Shown here: in pieces, positions 25,369 through 34,296 of the stretch | How the letters are laid out: each line of letters opens with the position of its first letter | Numbering within the stretch: the stretch's first letter is position 1 | Assembly: GCA_937982565.1 (NCBI GenBank) | Contig: CALJLN010000047.1 | Coordinates: 1-64,000, forward strand | Direction of reading: 5' to 3' | DNA from: UBA2421 sp002343075 | GTDB taxonomy: Bacteria > Planctomycetota > Phycisphaerae > Tepidisphaerales > Tepidisphaeraceae | DNA length: 64,000 nt | The notes under the pieces: model-generated | Databases searched by the model: none | Told to the model about the DNA's origin: nothing | The model's input: only the letters and a program-made list of their open reading frames with translations | Made by a program: the position numbers and the translations under genes

Positions 25369-27824
25369 GCAACAGAATCACTACACAACCCGACACCGCC
25401 GACGAGCTAGCACAAATCGCAGATGCGGTTTTCAGCCGTGGCGATATCGTCGAGATTCGCCGCATCGACCGCACGAAACCGGCGGGGCGAAATGTCGTAT
25501 GCACCTGGCACCTCGCCGAAGAGTTGGCCGAGCTTGCGGCTTCGCTGCTGGCGGACAACGCGACCGCCGACATCTACATCGGCGCAAACCCGCGCAAGGC
25601 CCGCGGCGCGAAGGGCGATGCATCGGTCGCACTGGCCCGCACACTGTTCGCAGACTTTGACCATGCGACGGCTGCCGAGGTGGAAGCCAAGCTGCTGGCC
25701 GACGGAATGCCCGCGCCGACGCTGACCATCGCTACCGGGCACGGCGTCCATTGCTATTGGCGGTTGGCCGATGAAATCACCGACCTTGCGCAATGGGCCG
25801 ACATTACCCGCGACTTGATTGCGCACATCGGCAGCGACCGCGCCGTCAAGAACCCCGAGCGAGTGATGCGCCTGCCCGGCTTTGTGAACCACAAGCCACC
25901 GCAGGCAGAATCGTCAATCGTCGAATGCGAGCCGACGCGCGTGTACGACCTGGCGGAACTGCTGGAACGCATTCCGAAGCGACCCGAAGAACAGACGACG
26001 CCGAGAATCAACGGCAACCATGTTGAGGTGCCCGCAACGGACGACGGGCGGGCTAGTCGGGCGCGTGCATACCTAGCGAAGATGCCGGCGGCAATCAGCG
26101 GGCACCACGGGCACGACGCCGCGTTTAACGCAGCTTGCGAGTTGTTTCGGTTCGGGCTGAGCGAACGCGACGCATACAACGAGTTTGCCCGATTCAATTC
26201 CCGATGTTCGCCACTGTGGAGTGACGCAGAGATAAGGCACAAGCTGGCGGATGCTCTGGCCGAAGTGAAATCAAAGGGCGAATTCGGAAGCCGCGTCGTT
26301 GAGCGCGTCGCGCCGTTGGAAATGCCACCGCCACCGCCGTTGCCGGTTGAACTCATGATCGGATGGCACGGCGACTTTGTGCGCGCACTGGCCGAAGCAA
26401 CCGAAACGCCGCCAGAAATCGCATGGGCAGTCACGACGGCGGTTATCGCAACAGCGACACAAGGTAAGTTTGAAATCTCCCCCGAGCGTGGCTACGTCGA
26501 ACCGATTTGCGTGTACTTCGCGCCGCTGTATCCGCCCGGGGGCCGCAAGTCGGCAATCATTCGGGCCGCAATTCGACCGCTGATCGACTACGAGAAAACA
26601 CTTCGCGCCAGCACCGAGCCGGTTATCAAGCGCCAGCAGGCCGAGCTTGCGGTAAAGACGGCAACCATCAAGGCGCTGCAGGCCGAAGCGGCAAAGGCTG
26701 AGGATCTGGACGCCGCCGCAAGCCTCTTAGACCGGATCGCCCAACTACAAGCCGACTTGCCCGAAGTAATGCACCCGCCGCGAATCTTCGCGCAGGATGT
26801 TACACCCGAGCACCTGGGCACGATGCTAAGCCAGCAAGGTGAGCGGCTGGGAATCTTCTCCGACGAGGCGGGCATCTTCGGCACCTTGCTAGGACAACGC
26901 TACAGCCGCGACGGCGGCAGCAACCTAGACCTTGTGTTGCAAGCCTACAGCGCGTCGCCGGTTTGCGTGGATCGTGGCGGACGTTCCGTGTCGCTATCGT
27001 CACCCGTGCTAACCATCGCTGTCACCCCGCAACCTGGCATCGCGAAAGACATTGCATTGCGGAAAGAGAATCGCGAGCGGGGCTTAACGTCGCGTATCCA
27101 ATTCTTCGCGCCGCCGTCGATGCTTGGCAACCGAACGCTTGAACACCGGCCAATTGCCGACGAAGTATCGCGCACCTACTGCGAACAAGTTCAACGGCTA
27201 CTTGAAATCCCGTTGCCGATTGAGCGCCCGCGACTATTGACGCTGGATGCCGACGCCTATCAGCGATGGAAAGCCTGGCAGCGAGAGGTTGAAAACATGA
27301 TGCGCGAGGGCGGCAAGCTGTATTCACTGCCCGACGTTGGCGGGAAATTGCCGGGGCAAACCGCACGGATTGCAGCACTTATGCACTTGGCCATGTACGC
27401 CAGTGTTGCAGAGAACATGCTGCTGGTCGAAGGCAACACAATGGGCATCGCGATCGACTTTGCCCGGGCAGCATTGGAGCACACCGTCTACGTCCTGAGC
27501 GATAGCGGGGTAACCGGGGAACTGCTGATTGCCCGCCGTCTATGGGACGAGGCCAAGCGACTTAACGCGGGCATCGTCACCGCCCGCGATTTGTGGCTGG
27601 GCGTACGAAGCCTGGCACCGTCTATGAAAGACGCCGAACCCGCTTTCACGGCGCTTGTCGAACGAGGCTACCTATTCGAAATGGACGGCGATAACAGACG
27701 GGGCAGGCCGTCGCGCAGATTCCGCGTCAATCCAGCCGCTACGAATATTGCGCGTTCTGCGCTTTTTGCGCAATGCGCCGTAGGTAGAGACTTGGGAAGG
27801 GGTAGGGGGGGATATGTGAGATAG
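25365..27824 (+). CDS. primase (AEP-type) fused to DUF3987 helicase-like domain
   Basis: An 819-residue replication protein. Residues about 90-190 carry archaeo-eukaryotic primase features: LFADFDH (D-x-D metal site), GHGVHCYWRL (the conserved His with s-G-x-H-x-Y-W) and KNPERVMRLPGFVNHK. From about 330 on comes DUF3987: YPPGGRKSAIIRAAI (P-loop-like, G-x-x-K-S), LGIFSDEAGIFGTLLG (Walker B region), and PVLTIAVTPQPG. Such proteins initiate and unwind DNA for plasmids, prophages and satellites. The C-terminal tail is basic and beta-poor, and its last codons run into the putative origin. This gene implies that the element replicates on its own at some stage. Confidence 0.85.
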   Translation: MSNRITTQPDTADELAQIADAVFSRGDIVEIRRIDRTKPAGRNVVCTWHLAEELAELAASLLADNATADIYIGANPRKARGAKGDASVALARTLFADFDHATAAEVEAKLLADGMPAPTLTIATGHGVHCYWRLADEITDLAQWADITRDLIAHIGSDRAVKNPERVMRLPGFVNHKPPQAESSIVECEPTRVYDLAELLERIPKRPEEQTTPRINGNHVEVPATDDGRASRARAYLAKMPAAISGHHGHDAAFNAACELFRFGLSERDAYNEFARFNSRCSPLWSDAEIRHKLADALAEVKSKGEFGSRVVERVAPLEMPPPPPLPVELMIGWHGDFVRALAEATETPPEIAWAVTTAVIATATQGKFEISPERGYVEPICVYFAPLYPPGGRKSAIIRAAIRPLIDYEKTLRASTEPVIKRQQAELAVKTATIKALQAEAAKAEDLDAAASLLDRIAQLQADLPEVMHPPRIFAQDVTPEHLGTMLSQQGERLGIFSDEAGIFGTLLGQRYSRDGGSNLDLVLQAYSASPVCVDRGGRSVSLSSPVLTIAVTPQPGIAKDIALRKENRERGLTSRIQFFAPPSMLGNRTLEHRPIADEVSRTYCEQVQRLLEIPLPIERPRLLTLDADAYQRWKAWQREVENMMREGGKLYSLPDVGGKLPGQTARIAALMHLAMYASVAENMLLVEGNTMGIAIDFARAALEHTVYVLSDSGVTGELLIARRLWDEAKRLNAGIVTARDLWLGVRSLAPSMKDAEPAFTALVERGYLFEMDGDNRRGRPSRRFRVNPAATNIARSALFAQCAVGRDLGRGRGGYVR

Positions 27825-27890
27825 ATAATAATAATAATCTTCTAAAATGACTTCTAAGCGCAAAACGCAAAAAGCGCAATAATCGCAATA
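27758..27890. promoter_or_regulatory. candidate replication origin
   Basis: A perfect 13-bp inverted repeat (TGCGCTTTTTGCG at 27758-27770 and its complement at 27866-27878) flanks a stretch with a G-run (GGGGTAGGGGGG), an AT-rich block of ATA repeats (27822-27850), and extra short CGCAA units around 27860-27886. Location right at the 3' end of the replication gene fits an origin with iterons and an unwinding element. A terminator or regulatory hairpin is the alternative. Confidence 0.5.
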
Positions 27891-27909
27891 AACACCAACC
27901 GAGCCGAAA

Positions 27910-28224
27910 ATGGGACAATCTTCTATAACAACTGGCGAATCTGACAATTCACGCATTGTCCAGATGCTTGCCCCGCCGAAGCCTCTTTTTGCGTGGTACT
28001 TCGACCGCGATCAATCACCCCCCGATGGCGTACCCGCTGTTTGGTCGTCGCCGGTATTGCTGCTGGTTCTCACCGCCGCCGGCGAGATTGGCACCGTCAG
28101 CAACCTGGCGGATGGCTGGGAACACTCGCCCGATTCCGAAGCCAACAACTTCATCGGCATTACCGAAACCGCCGAAGCCGCGCCGTGGATCATCGAATCG
28201 GCCAAGCGGGGGGTGAAACGATGA
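27910..28224 (+). CDS. hypothetical element protein
   Basis: A 104-residue protein of unknown function (PKPLFAWYFDRDQSPPDGVPAVWSSPVLLLVLTAAGE). It is the first gene after the candidate origin and overlaps the next by four bases. Confidence 0.45.
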   Translation: MGQSSITTGESDNSRIVQMLAPPKPLFAWYFDRDQSPPDGVPAVWSSPVLLLVLTAAGEIGTVSNLADGWEHSPDSEANNFIGITETAEAAPWIIESAKRGVKR

Positions 28225-28643
28225 GCGGCGAATCGTACATCGTTGAGCTTAAGGCCGAGGGCGCTGGCCCGCCGGGCATCGTCAGGCTTCGCAGGCTGTT
28301 GAAAGCAGCGTTGCGGGCTTTCGGCTTGCGATGCACCAGCGTGTCGGCGGCAAACCCGCCAAGCGCCACGCCACTGGAAGCGCAGCGAACGCAATCGAAG
28401 TCAATGCACGGTTCTGTCGGCGACAACCCCAACGCGCCAGAATGCGACACACAGGCACTGGCGGGCAACCAGCGCGGCAAGGCAGCACCCACCCCCGCCG
28501 CCGAATCACTGGCTTTGCAACAATCGCGAGCTAAGTTGTGTTGTAAGTCTAGTAATGACAACAAGTTAGGTTCTTCCCCGGCCACGGAGGGGAGCGGGTC
28601 AATAACACGCCAATGCGTGGGTCAACATGAAACCGCGTTCTAA
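28221..28643 (+). CDS. hypothetical element protein
   Basis: A 140-residue protein starting at ATG 28221 in an ATGA overlap. The first 45 residues are ordered (SYIVELKAEGAGPPGIVRLRRLLKAALRAFGL); the remainder is Ser/Ala/Gln-rich and probably disordered. The start of the fold resembles short proteins found beside primases in elements, but I cannot name it. Confidence 0.45.
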   Translation: MSGESYIVELKAEGAGPPGIVRLRRLLKAALRAFGLRCTSVSAANPPSATPLEAQRTQSKSMHGSVGDNPNAPECDTQALAGNQRGKAAPTPAAESLALQQSRAKLCCKSSNDNKLGSSPATEGSGSITRQCVGQHETAF

Positions 28644-28671
28644 GTCGCACAACAAACCGGAGTTATGACAA

Positions 28672-29193
28672 ATGGCAACGATTGATTCAGCGAGACAACT
28701 TGCAAGGCGCATCGGGCGCAGCAACAGCACCGTTTCCGAGTGGCTTTTCCGCCGCGATTGGCCGTTCGGTCAACCGCCGTGGCCGGAATCGTTTCTGCCC
28801 GACGTGGCGGATTGGATGACGGAAAGCCTGGACAGTCCGCCGGACGATGACGCGATCGACATTGCCGGGCCGGGCCGAGCATCGGTCAAGGCCGCCGACG
28901 TTCTGCGCCCCGGTTCGCCGTGGTACGTTGGCAACTGGATCGCGGAGCCGCATAGTCTCACGACCGAAGAAGCCGCCGCCGTTGCGCGCAAGGTGAACGT
29001 GTGCCTTGTGTATGTTCTGATCCGCGCGCATCAGGACGCGGGGCGCGGCGAGCGTATCCGCAACCCCGCGCCGGCGAGCTACTGGGCCGAGTTGTGGGAG
29101 CTGTTCCTGGCCGACGCCAAGTACGGGCAGGGCGCGGCCAATCTCATCAATGGCATCCTCGCCGAATGGGCGGCAACAAGGGGGAAGCGATGA
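28672..29193 (+). CDS. HTH-domain hypothetical protein
   Basis: A 173-residue protein. The N-terminus TIDSARQLARRIGRSNSTVSEWLFRRDWPFGQPPWP looks like a helix-turn-helix of the kind seen in phage DNA-binding and small-terminase-like proteins. The C-terminal half is helical. I do not claim a terminase: there is no large subunit gene nearby. Confidence 0.55.
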   Translation: MATIDSARQLARRIGRSNSTVSEWLFRRDWPFGQPPWPESFLPDVADWMTESLDSPPDDDAIDIAGPGRASVKAADVLRPGSPWYVGNWIAEPHSLTTEEAAAVARKVNVCLVYVLIRAHQDAGRGERIRNPAPASYWAELWELFLADAKYGQGAANLINGILAEWAATRGKR

Positions 29194-29531
29194 CCACCTT
29201 ACCCGCCGTCGCCGCCGAGCGCCACGATACGGCGTTATCGCAACCCCGCCACCGTCGCCGCGCGATGAACCTTGTCGGCACCACCCGCCGCCAGCTTGCA
29301 AGGCAGGTTGACGAACTGGTGCAGAGCAACAATCGCCTTCGCCGTTCCGTTTCTGCAATCGCCGCCGGATACGGGCGACTGATTGTCGAATTGGACGAAG
29401 CGAAGCAAACCATCATCAACCGTGACGCCTTGGCGCGTCACTGGAAAAAGCGATTCAATGAAGTGCAGCAGGATGTTCCCGCCGCACAAGATTTCACCCC
29501 CGCCGGCAACGATCCGGCAGAAATGGATTGA
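29190..29531 (+). CDS. coiled-coil hypothetical protein
   Basis: A 113-residue protein overlapping the previous gene by four bases. Residues about 30-90 are predicted by eye to form a coiled coil (TRRQLARQVDELVQSNNRLRRSVSAIA and IVELDEAKQTIINRD). Function unknown. Confidence 0.45.
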   Translation: MTTLPAVAAERHDTALSQPRHRRRAMNLVGTTRRQLARQVDELVQSNNRLRRSVSAIAAGYGRLIVELDEAKQTIINRDALARHWKKRFNEVQQDVPAAQDFTPAGNDPAEMD

Positions 29532-29534
29532 CCC

Positions 29535-30464
29535 ATGTTTTTTGGATTCGCCAAACGTCGCGCCGAACAGGTCGCGAAGCAACTGACCACCACCGCCGAA
29601 GCGCGCGAAGCGTATCGTCGGCTGATCGTCAAAGCCGCAGGAACAAAGTTGACCGCCGCTGAGGATGAACAGCTTGAGCGCGCCTGCGACATCCTCGGCA
29701 TTGCGCCCGAAGTGGCCGAAGCCGAACGGGCCGAACTGGCGCACCTTGCCGACTTGAAACGCAAGGTTGCCGAACTTCCCGCACTGAAAGCAACCGGCGA
29801 GAAGTTGAAAGCCGAGCGCGTGGAAATCGAACGGGCGCTCGAGTCGGCACGGGCGCAGGCGTCGGCCAAGTTGGACGCGCTCGCGTTGAAGAGCGCCGAC
29901 ACTTGGCGGCGCATCGAAGCATTGCGAGCCGTCGAACAGGAGGTTGACACCTTGACCGCAAGGCACCACAAAACGCTTGGCGTGGCCGATCCCATCCAGC
30001 AGCGCCAGCAGCGCGCCGACGCTGATCGGCGAAATGTCGTCCTGGGTTACGGTGGCAAGTCAACAATGCGCCGCATAACGGGCGCTCAATTAGCCGTACT
30101 TTCGACGCCGCGCAACACCAGCAGCGACGCCGGGCGATTGGATGCGATTCGCGAGTTGATCCCGCATCGCGCAGACGGCCAGAGCGAAGCCGAATTCAAT
30201 CGCTGGGTTGAAGTGTTGAACGCCGCCAAGGCCGGGAAGGGAATCACCGTCGTCTACGCCAGCAGGCCCGACGATCAATATCCCGACTCAACGCACCGTT
30301 CTGCACTTGTCGCAATCGACAATCTGTTGAACTCCAAATCGCCCGGCGAAGCCGCAGCAGCATTGTATTGCCCGAGCCAATACACGACCTGGGCGGATGT
30401 TGACCAACTCAAGGCGAAGTTAATCGAGGCCGCCAAGGCGGCGCATCGGTACGCGTTTGCATAG
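29535..30464 (+). CDS. 309-residue coiled-coil protein
   Basis: An N-terminal helical part (KRRAEQVAKQLTTTAEAREAYRRLIVKAAG, then DLKRKVAELPALKATGEKLKAERVEIERALESARAQ in heptads) is followed by a globular C-terminal half. No membrane segment or catalytic motif is seen. The gene ends just before a strong terminator. It may be a structural or scaffolding protein; I do not recognise the family. Confidence 0.5.
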   Translation: MFFGFAKRRAEQVAKQLTTTAEAREAYRRLIVKAAGTKLTAAEDEQLERACDILGIAPEVAEAERAELAHLADLKRKVAELPALKATGEKLKAERVEIERALESARAQASAKLDALALKSADTWRRIEALRAVEQEVDTLTARHHKTLGVADPIQQRQQRADADRRNVVLGYGGKSTMRRITGAQLAVLSTPRNTSSDAGRLDAIRELIPHRADGQSEAEFNRWVEVLNAAKAGKGITVVYASRPDDQYPDSTHRSALVAIDNLLNSKSPGEAAAALYCPSQYTTWADVDQLKAKLIEAAKAAHRYAFA

Positions 30465-30495
30465 TCCGCTGAGCGTCGGCACGTTGCCGATGCTT

Positions 30496-30533
30496 GCCCG
30501 GCGGTTGGCACCGCCGCCGCCGCCGGGCTTTTT
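30496..30533 (+). terminator. rho-independent terminator
   Basis: GCCCGGCGG (30496-30504) pairs perfectly with CCGCCGGGC (30520-30528), followed by TTTTT. It lies 31 bases after the coiled-coil gene's stop. Confidence 0.8.
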
Positions 30534-30556
30534 CTCAATCAATGAAAGGTACGAAC

Positions 30557-31021
30557 ATGAAGATTACCGACAAACTTTCGATGACCCTGGACAACGACAC
30601 CGCGACACTTTACCGCGACGGCAAGCCGTTGAACGCCGGAGCAATCGAGCATCTTTACAAGATGGCCGATTCGCCGCGCAAGGCAACATCGACGCCAGCG
30701 AAAGCACCGGCACGCCCTAGCGCCTCTGCGGGCGAATTCCGCCAGCAGGCCAACGCGCGACTTGCCGAGCTTCGCCAGCACGTCACCGGGCGAACGAACG
30801 CCACCCCGGCACGAATCGCACCGCCCGCGCGTCGGGTCGATGAATTCCGCGATATCGTCGATGGCGAACGGTCGATTATCGTTCGGCGCACCGCCGGGAA
30901 GTCATTCACCAGTCAGGTTGTGACTCCATCGAATGCAATCGAGCGCCGCCGACTGTTGGAAGCGGCGCGAAGCGGCGCAGCGCGTCACGTCGCCGATGGC
31001 GTTTACGAAATCGCACGATAA
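30557..31021 (+). CDS. hypothetical element protein
   Basis: A 154-residue protein starting at ATG 30557 after AAAGGT. The N-terminus (MKITDKLSMTLDNDTATLYRDGKPLN) is beta-rich, the middle is Pro/Ala-rich and likely disordered, and the end is helical and basic. No domain recognised. Confidence 0.5.
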   Translation: MKITDKLSMTLDNDTATLYRDGKPLNAGAIEHLYKMADSPRKATSTPAKAPARPSASAGEFRQQANARLAELRQHVTGRTNATPARIAPPARRVDEFRDIVDGERSIIVRRTAGKSFTSQVVTPSNAIERRRLLEAARSGAARHVADGVYEIAR

Positions 31022-31086
31022 CGAAGTTGTGCAAGTGCGGCGTGTCACCCCGCTGGCGGAGCGGGCGTTTAACGAAGGAACAAACA

Positions 31087-32190
31087 ATGGCAACCGAAAA
31101 CTCAAAAATCAATTACACCGTATCCGCAACAGACGCCGGCGCGTCGGCGACGTTCGCGAAAATCGGCCAGTCAATCAATCAAGTCGGCTACGACGCGAAC
31201 AAGACATTCGGTGAATCCGGGCCGCTAGGGCAGATGGGCAAAGTGTTGCAAGGCGCGGGGCGAATCGCCGGTTTTGCGATCATAGGGCGACTGATGAAAG
31301 ACGCCACCGAAAAAGCGCTGGAGCTGCGCGACGCGCTCAACTCTGGTGCCATGAGCGCGGCCGAGCTTGCCGAGGAAACCGTCAAGCTCATTCCTATTGT
31401 CGGTTCGTTCTGGCAGGCAGGTCGAAACATTAAAGAGATGTTCACCGGCGAGATACAGGCGGCAACGGCAGCGCTAAAAGAAGCCAACGCGGAAATGAAA
31501 AAGCTGTTCGAACGCAACACGAAAGACATCGGCGCACGCAAGTTCATTAAAGACACCGCAGAACGCGCAAGGTTTGACCAGAGGCGCGAAGCCCTGCCAG
31601 AACTTGAACAGCGAAAACTTGACGCAGACAAGCAGCGTTCCGACGCGCTGCGGGCACTGGACGAGCAGCGGCGCAATCTCTTAGCTACCGGAGGAATGCG
31701 CGGGGAAGAGTACGCGGAGGCGAAAAAAGCAATCGAGGACTTGCATCAGCAGCGAATGGACGCACTGGACGCGGAACACGCTGAAGCCCTGAGGCTGGCG
31801 GCTGTTGCCGCACGCGCAGTCGGCCAACGCGAAGAAGACGCGGCAAAGAAGAGACTCGAAACCCGTCGCAAAATCATTGCTGGGTTTGCCGAAGAGGATA
31901 AGCGCACGGAGCTTGAAAACCGGGCCGAAATTCTCAACGAAGGCATCCGCCAACTCGAAGCCAACCAACCCCGACGCGGCGCACTTGCCGACACCGTGAC
32001 CGACTTGGGCCGCTCTGGACAACTCGCCGCGATGGAACGGCGATCCGCCGATCCGAACACCGGCATATTAAGCCAGAGCCGTAAAGAATTGGCGGCCATC
32101 AGCGCAACGCTTAAGGCCATGCAGGAAGACGCCAAGCGCCGCGACCGCGAAGGCCGCTTACGCGAAACTGGCATGCCAATCTTCAATTGA
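31087..32190 (+). CDS. tape-measure-like helical protein
   Basis: A 367-residue protein from ATG 31087 (GAAGGA upstream). The N-terminus INYTVSATDAGASATFAKIGQSINQVG and a hydrophobic stretch (GAGRIAGFAIIGRLMKDATEKA, then LIPIVGSFWQAGRN) resemble the opening of phage tape-measure proteins. It is followed by about 200 residues of charged coiled coil. It is short for a tape measure (usually over 600 residues) and has no tail genes around it. It could be a remnant, a satellite's own structural or interference protein, or unrelated. Confidence 0.5.
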   Translation: MATENSKINYTVSATDAGASATFAKIGQSINQVGYDANKTFGESGPLGQMGKVLQGAGRIAGFAIIGRLMKDATEKALELRDALNSGAMSAAELAEETVKLIPIVGSFWQAGRNIKEMFTGEIQAATAALKEANAEMKKLFERNTKDIGARKFIKDTAERARFDQRREALPELEQRKLDADKQRSDALRALDEQRRNLLATGGMRGEEYAEAKKAIEDLHQQRMDALDAEHAEALRLAAVAARAVGQREEDAAKKRLETRRKIIAGFAEEDKRTELENRAEILNEGIRQLEANQPRRGALADTVTDLGRSGQLAAMERRSADPNTGILSQSRKELAAISATLKAMQEDAKRRDREGRLRETGMPIFN

Positions 32191-32207
32191 TTGTTTCGTC
32201 ACCACCA

Positions 32208-32256
32208 CCGGCAGGCGGGCGGTTTTCGGTTGTCACCGTCCCGCCGCCGGTTGTTT
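32208..32256 (+). terminator. terminator-like hairpin
   Basis: CCGGC and GGCGGG with GGT pair with ACC, CCCGCC and GCCGG with small bulges, then TTGTTT. It lies 18 bases after the tape-measure-like gene. Confidence 0.55.
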
Positions 32257-32273
32257 GAGACAACGGGCTTACC

Positions 32274-32513
32274 ATGAGTGACCATCAACGACTATTCGCA
32301 GAAACCGCCGAACGTGTACGCGCCGGGCTGTTGACGCCGATGCAGGCGCTGCAGGAACTTCGGCGACGATACTCCATTGTCTTTCAGGGGTTTGAAAAGA
32401 CGCCGCAGATGCTCGTGAAGCTGCGCGAGCTAGAGCGGGCGTTGCTCAATTCCGATGCGTTGTCTGAGGATGACCGCGTTAGGCATTTACTTGCCGTCCT
32501 GGAAGCGGGTTGA
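32274..32513 (+). CDS. small helical hypothetical protein
   Basis: A 79-residue helical protein (MSDHQRLFAETAERVRAGLLTPMQALQELRRRY). No family recognised. It begins the final group that ends with the integrase. Confidence 0.45.
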   Translation: MSDHQRLFAETAERVRAGLLTPMQALQELRRRYSIVFQGFEKTPQMLVKLRELERALLNSDALSEDDRVRHLLAVLEAG

Positions 32514-32563
32514 GAATCGCTTGCGCGGATGATTCGCCGGGGCAACCGGAGTAGGATTCGACC

Positions 32564-32779
32564 ATGAGCAAGAAACAGGCCAGCGCCGCCGATGCACTTC
32601 GCAAGGCGATTGCCACCGCCGAAAAGCGGGGCGTTACCCGATACCAGATTGCAAAGCTGGCGGGAATGCCGCGTTCACAACTTACCCGGATCGCCGAAGG
32701 GGAAACCGTGCCGAGGCTTGACACTGCCGAACGAATTGCAGCGGTTATAGGCGCACGGCTGATTATAGTTGCAAAATAG
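32564..32779 (+). CDS. small XRE-type HTH protein
   Basis: A 71-residue HTH protein (VTRYQIAKLAGMPRSQLTRIAEGETVPRLDTAERIAAVIGARLIIV) resembling Cro/C1-type domains that regulate integrase or toxin genes. GGAGTAGGATT precedes the ATG. It is only 15 bases upstream of the integrase and so probably controls or is co-expressed with it. Confidence 0.75.
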   Translation: MSKKQASAADALRKAIATAEKRGVTRYQIAKLAGMPRSQLTRIAEGETVPRLDTAERIAAVIGARLIIVAK

Positions 32780-32794
32780 ATACGGCAGGGCACA

Positions 32795-34141
32795 ATGAAC
32801 AGCATGAACACCACTGATTACGTTCTGTTCAAGGCCACCTACCGGGGCGGGAAGTCGCCGAACTACTCGATTCGCTTTCGCGACCACCTGCGCCGCCGGC
32901 AAAAGATTTCCGCGTACCCGCGAGAGGTTGAATCGCATCGGCTGGCAAAGCGCGTCATGGAATTGGTCGAGAGCCGAACGCACGGCACGCAACTGGACGC
33001 AAGCACTCGCCGATGGTTGGAAGGGCTGGACGAATCGACCGCCGCCCGGTTGGCTGAAATGGAATTGATCGACCCGCGATCGGCGTTTGCCGACAAGCCG
33101 TTACTCGATCACCTGATCGGCGAGAAAGACGCCGCCGGGAACATCATAACGCCCGGATATCAACAGGCGATGGAAGCCAAGGGCGACACCCCGATTCACG
33201 TTACCAAGACCATTACCCGCATTCGCAAGATCGTTGACGACGTTTCGTTGATTCACTTTCGCGACCTGATCGCACCGGGCGCATCGGCGCGAGTACAGCA
33301 CCACCTAGGCGAAATGCGGCGCAAGGGGGAAATCGGGGGCAAGACGCTGAATTACTATGTGACCGCGATAAAGGGCTTTTGCCGCTGGCTGGCGGATGAG
33401 GGCCGCGCGCCAAGTGTTGCGCTTGAGGGATTGAAGCGGGTTGAGAATGCCGAAGTGGACAGCGACGCCCGGCGGGCACTGATGCCCGAGGAAATGCAAT
33501 CGCTGCTGTTTTGGCTGGACACCCCGGCAGCGCCCGAGCGGTTTGGGTTGACCGCCAGCGAGCGAAGCATTTTGTACCGATTCAGTTACGAGACGGGCAT
33601 CCGCCCGAACCAGATTCGCGCGTTGACGGTATCGAGCTTTAACCTTGAATCCCGCCCGGCGACCGTCACGAGCCAAGCGGTGTACGTCAAGCGCAGGCGA
33701 GTGCATACCCAAGCGATCCGGCCAGAGCTTGCCGCAATGCTTCAAGGCGAATTCGCGCACCGGATGCCCGCCGCTACGGCGTTCAGGATGCCCGACGTTA
33801 CGAACCTTGCGAAGATGTTCCGGGCCGATCTTGCCGATGCCCGCGAGGCATGGATCAACGCCGTGCGCGACGACAAGGCGCAGGCCGAGCGTCGCAAGTC
33901 TGATTTCTTGGCCGCTGAAAACCACCAGCAGGAAAAGGCCGTGTTCTATTCGCTTCGCCACGGGCACGGCACGGCGCTGGCGCTGGCGGGCGTCGCGGAA
34001 TCGGTTATTGCCGCGTCGATGCACCATGCGAACCGGCAGACGACCCAACGCTACATCCATGCGACGCAAAAGGCGGTAGCTTCGGCGCTGGACAACCTGC
34101 CCGCATTCGACTCGCCCAAGCCCGCCAGGGTAACGGGCTGA
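32795..34141 (+). CDS. tyrosine recombinase/integrase
   Basis: A 448-residue phage-type integrase. An N-terminal arm-binding region and SAM-like core-binding domain (about 130-220) precede the catalytic domain: Arg270 in YETGIRPNQIRAL, the R-H-x-x-H region as YSLRHGHGTALALAGV (Arg388; the first His of H-x-x-R is Tyr385), His411 in MHHANR and nucleophile Tyr420 in TQRYIH. It points toward the right attachment site 155 bases downstream. The intact catalytic set suggests it is active. It recombines at the anticodon arm of the CAU tRNA gene. Confidence 0.9.
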   Translation: MNSMNTTDYVLFKATYRGGKSPNYSIRFRDHLRRRQKISAYPREVESHRLAKRVMELVESRTHGTQLDASTRRWLEGLDESTAARLAEMELIDPRSAFADKPLLDHLIGEKDAAGNIITPGYQQAMEAKGDTPIHVTKTITRIRKIVDDVSLIHFRDLIAPGASARVQHHLGEMRRKGEIGGKTLNYYVTAIKGFCRWLADEGRAPSVALEGLKRVENAEVDSDARRALMPEEMQSLLFWLDTPAAPERFGLTASERSILYRFSYETGIRPNQIRALTVSSFNLESRPATVTSQAVYVKRRRVHTQAIRPELAAMLQGEFAHRMPAATAFRMPDVTNLAKMFRADLADAREAWINAVRDDKAQAERRKSDFLAAENHQQEKAVFYSLRHGHGTALALAGVAESVIAASMHHANRQTTQRYIHATQKAVASALDNLPAFDSPKPARVTG

Positions 34142-34164
34142 GGTTATCGACCGCTAACCAAAAT

Positions 34165-34186
34165 GCGCAGCGCAATTGCAGCGCAA
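34165..34186 (+). repeat. right integrase arm-type site candidate
   Basis: The same 22-bp unit as at 19092-19113, in the same orientation: two GCAGCGCAA copies. It lies 24 bases after the integrase stop and 137 bases before the right core. Confidence 0.6.
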
Positions 34187-34296
34187 CAGGATGCACGGGA
34201 ATGGATTTCTGTGGACAAATCGACGATAATCGACTGCGTTAAGAATTTGCAGAATTGCTAAGGAAATCGCGGTTTTCTGAGTGTTTTTGCAAATTC

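Noticed and set aside
28672..29193. Small terminase subunit
   Set aside because: Only an HTH-like N-terminus is visible; no large subunit gene follows.
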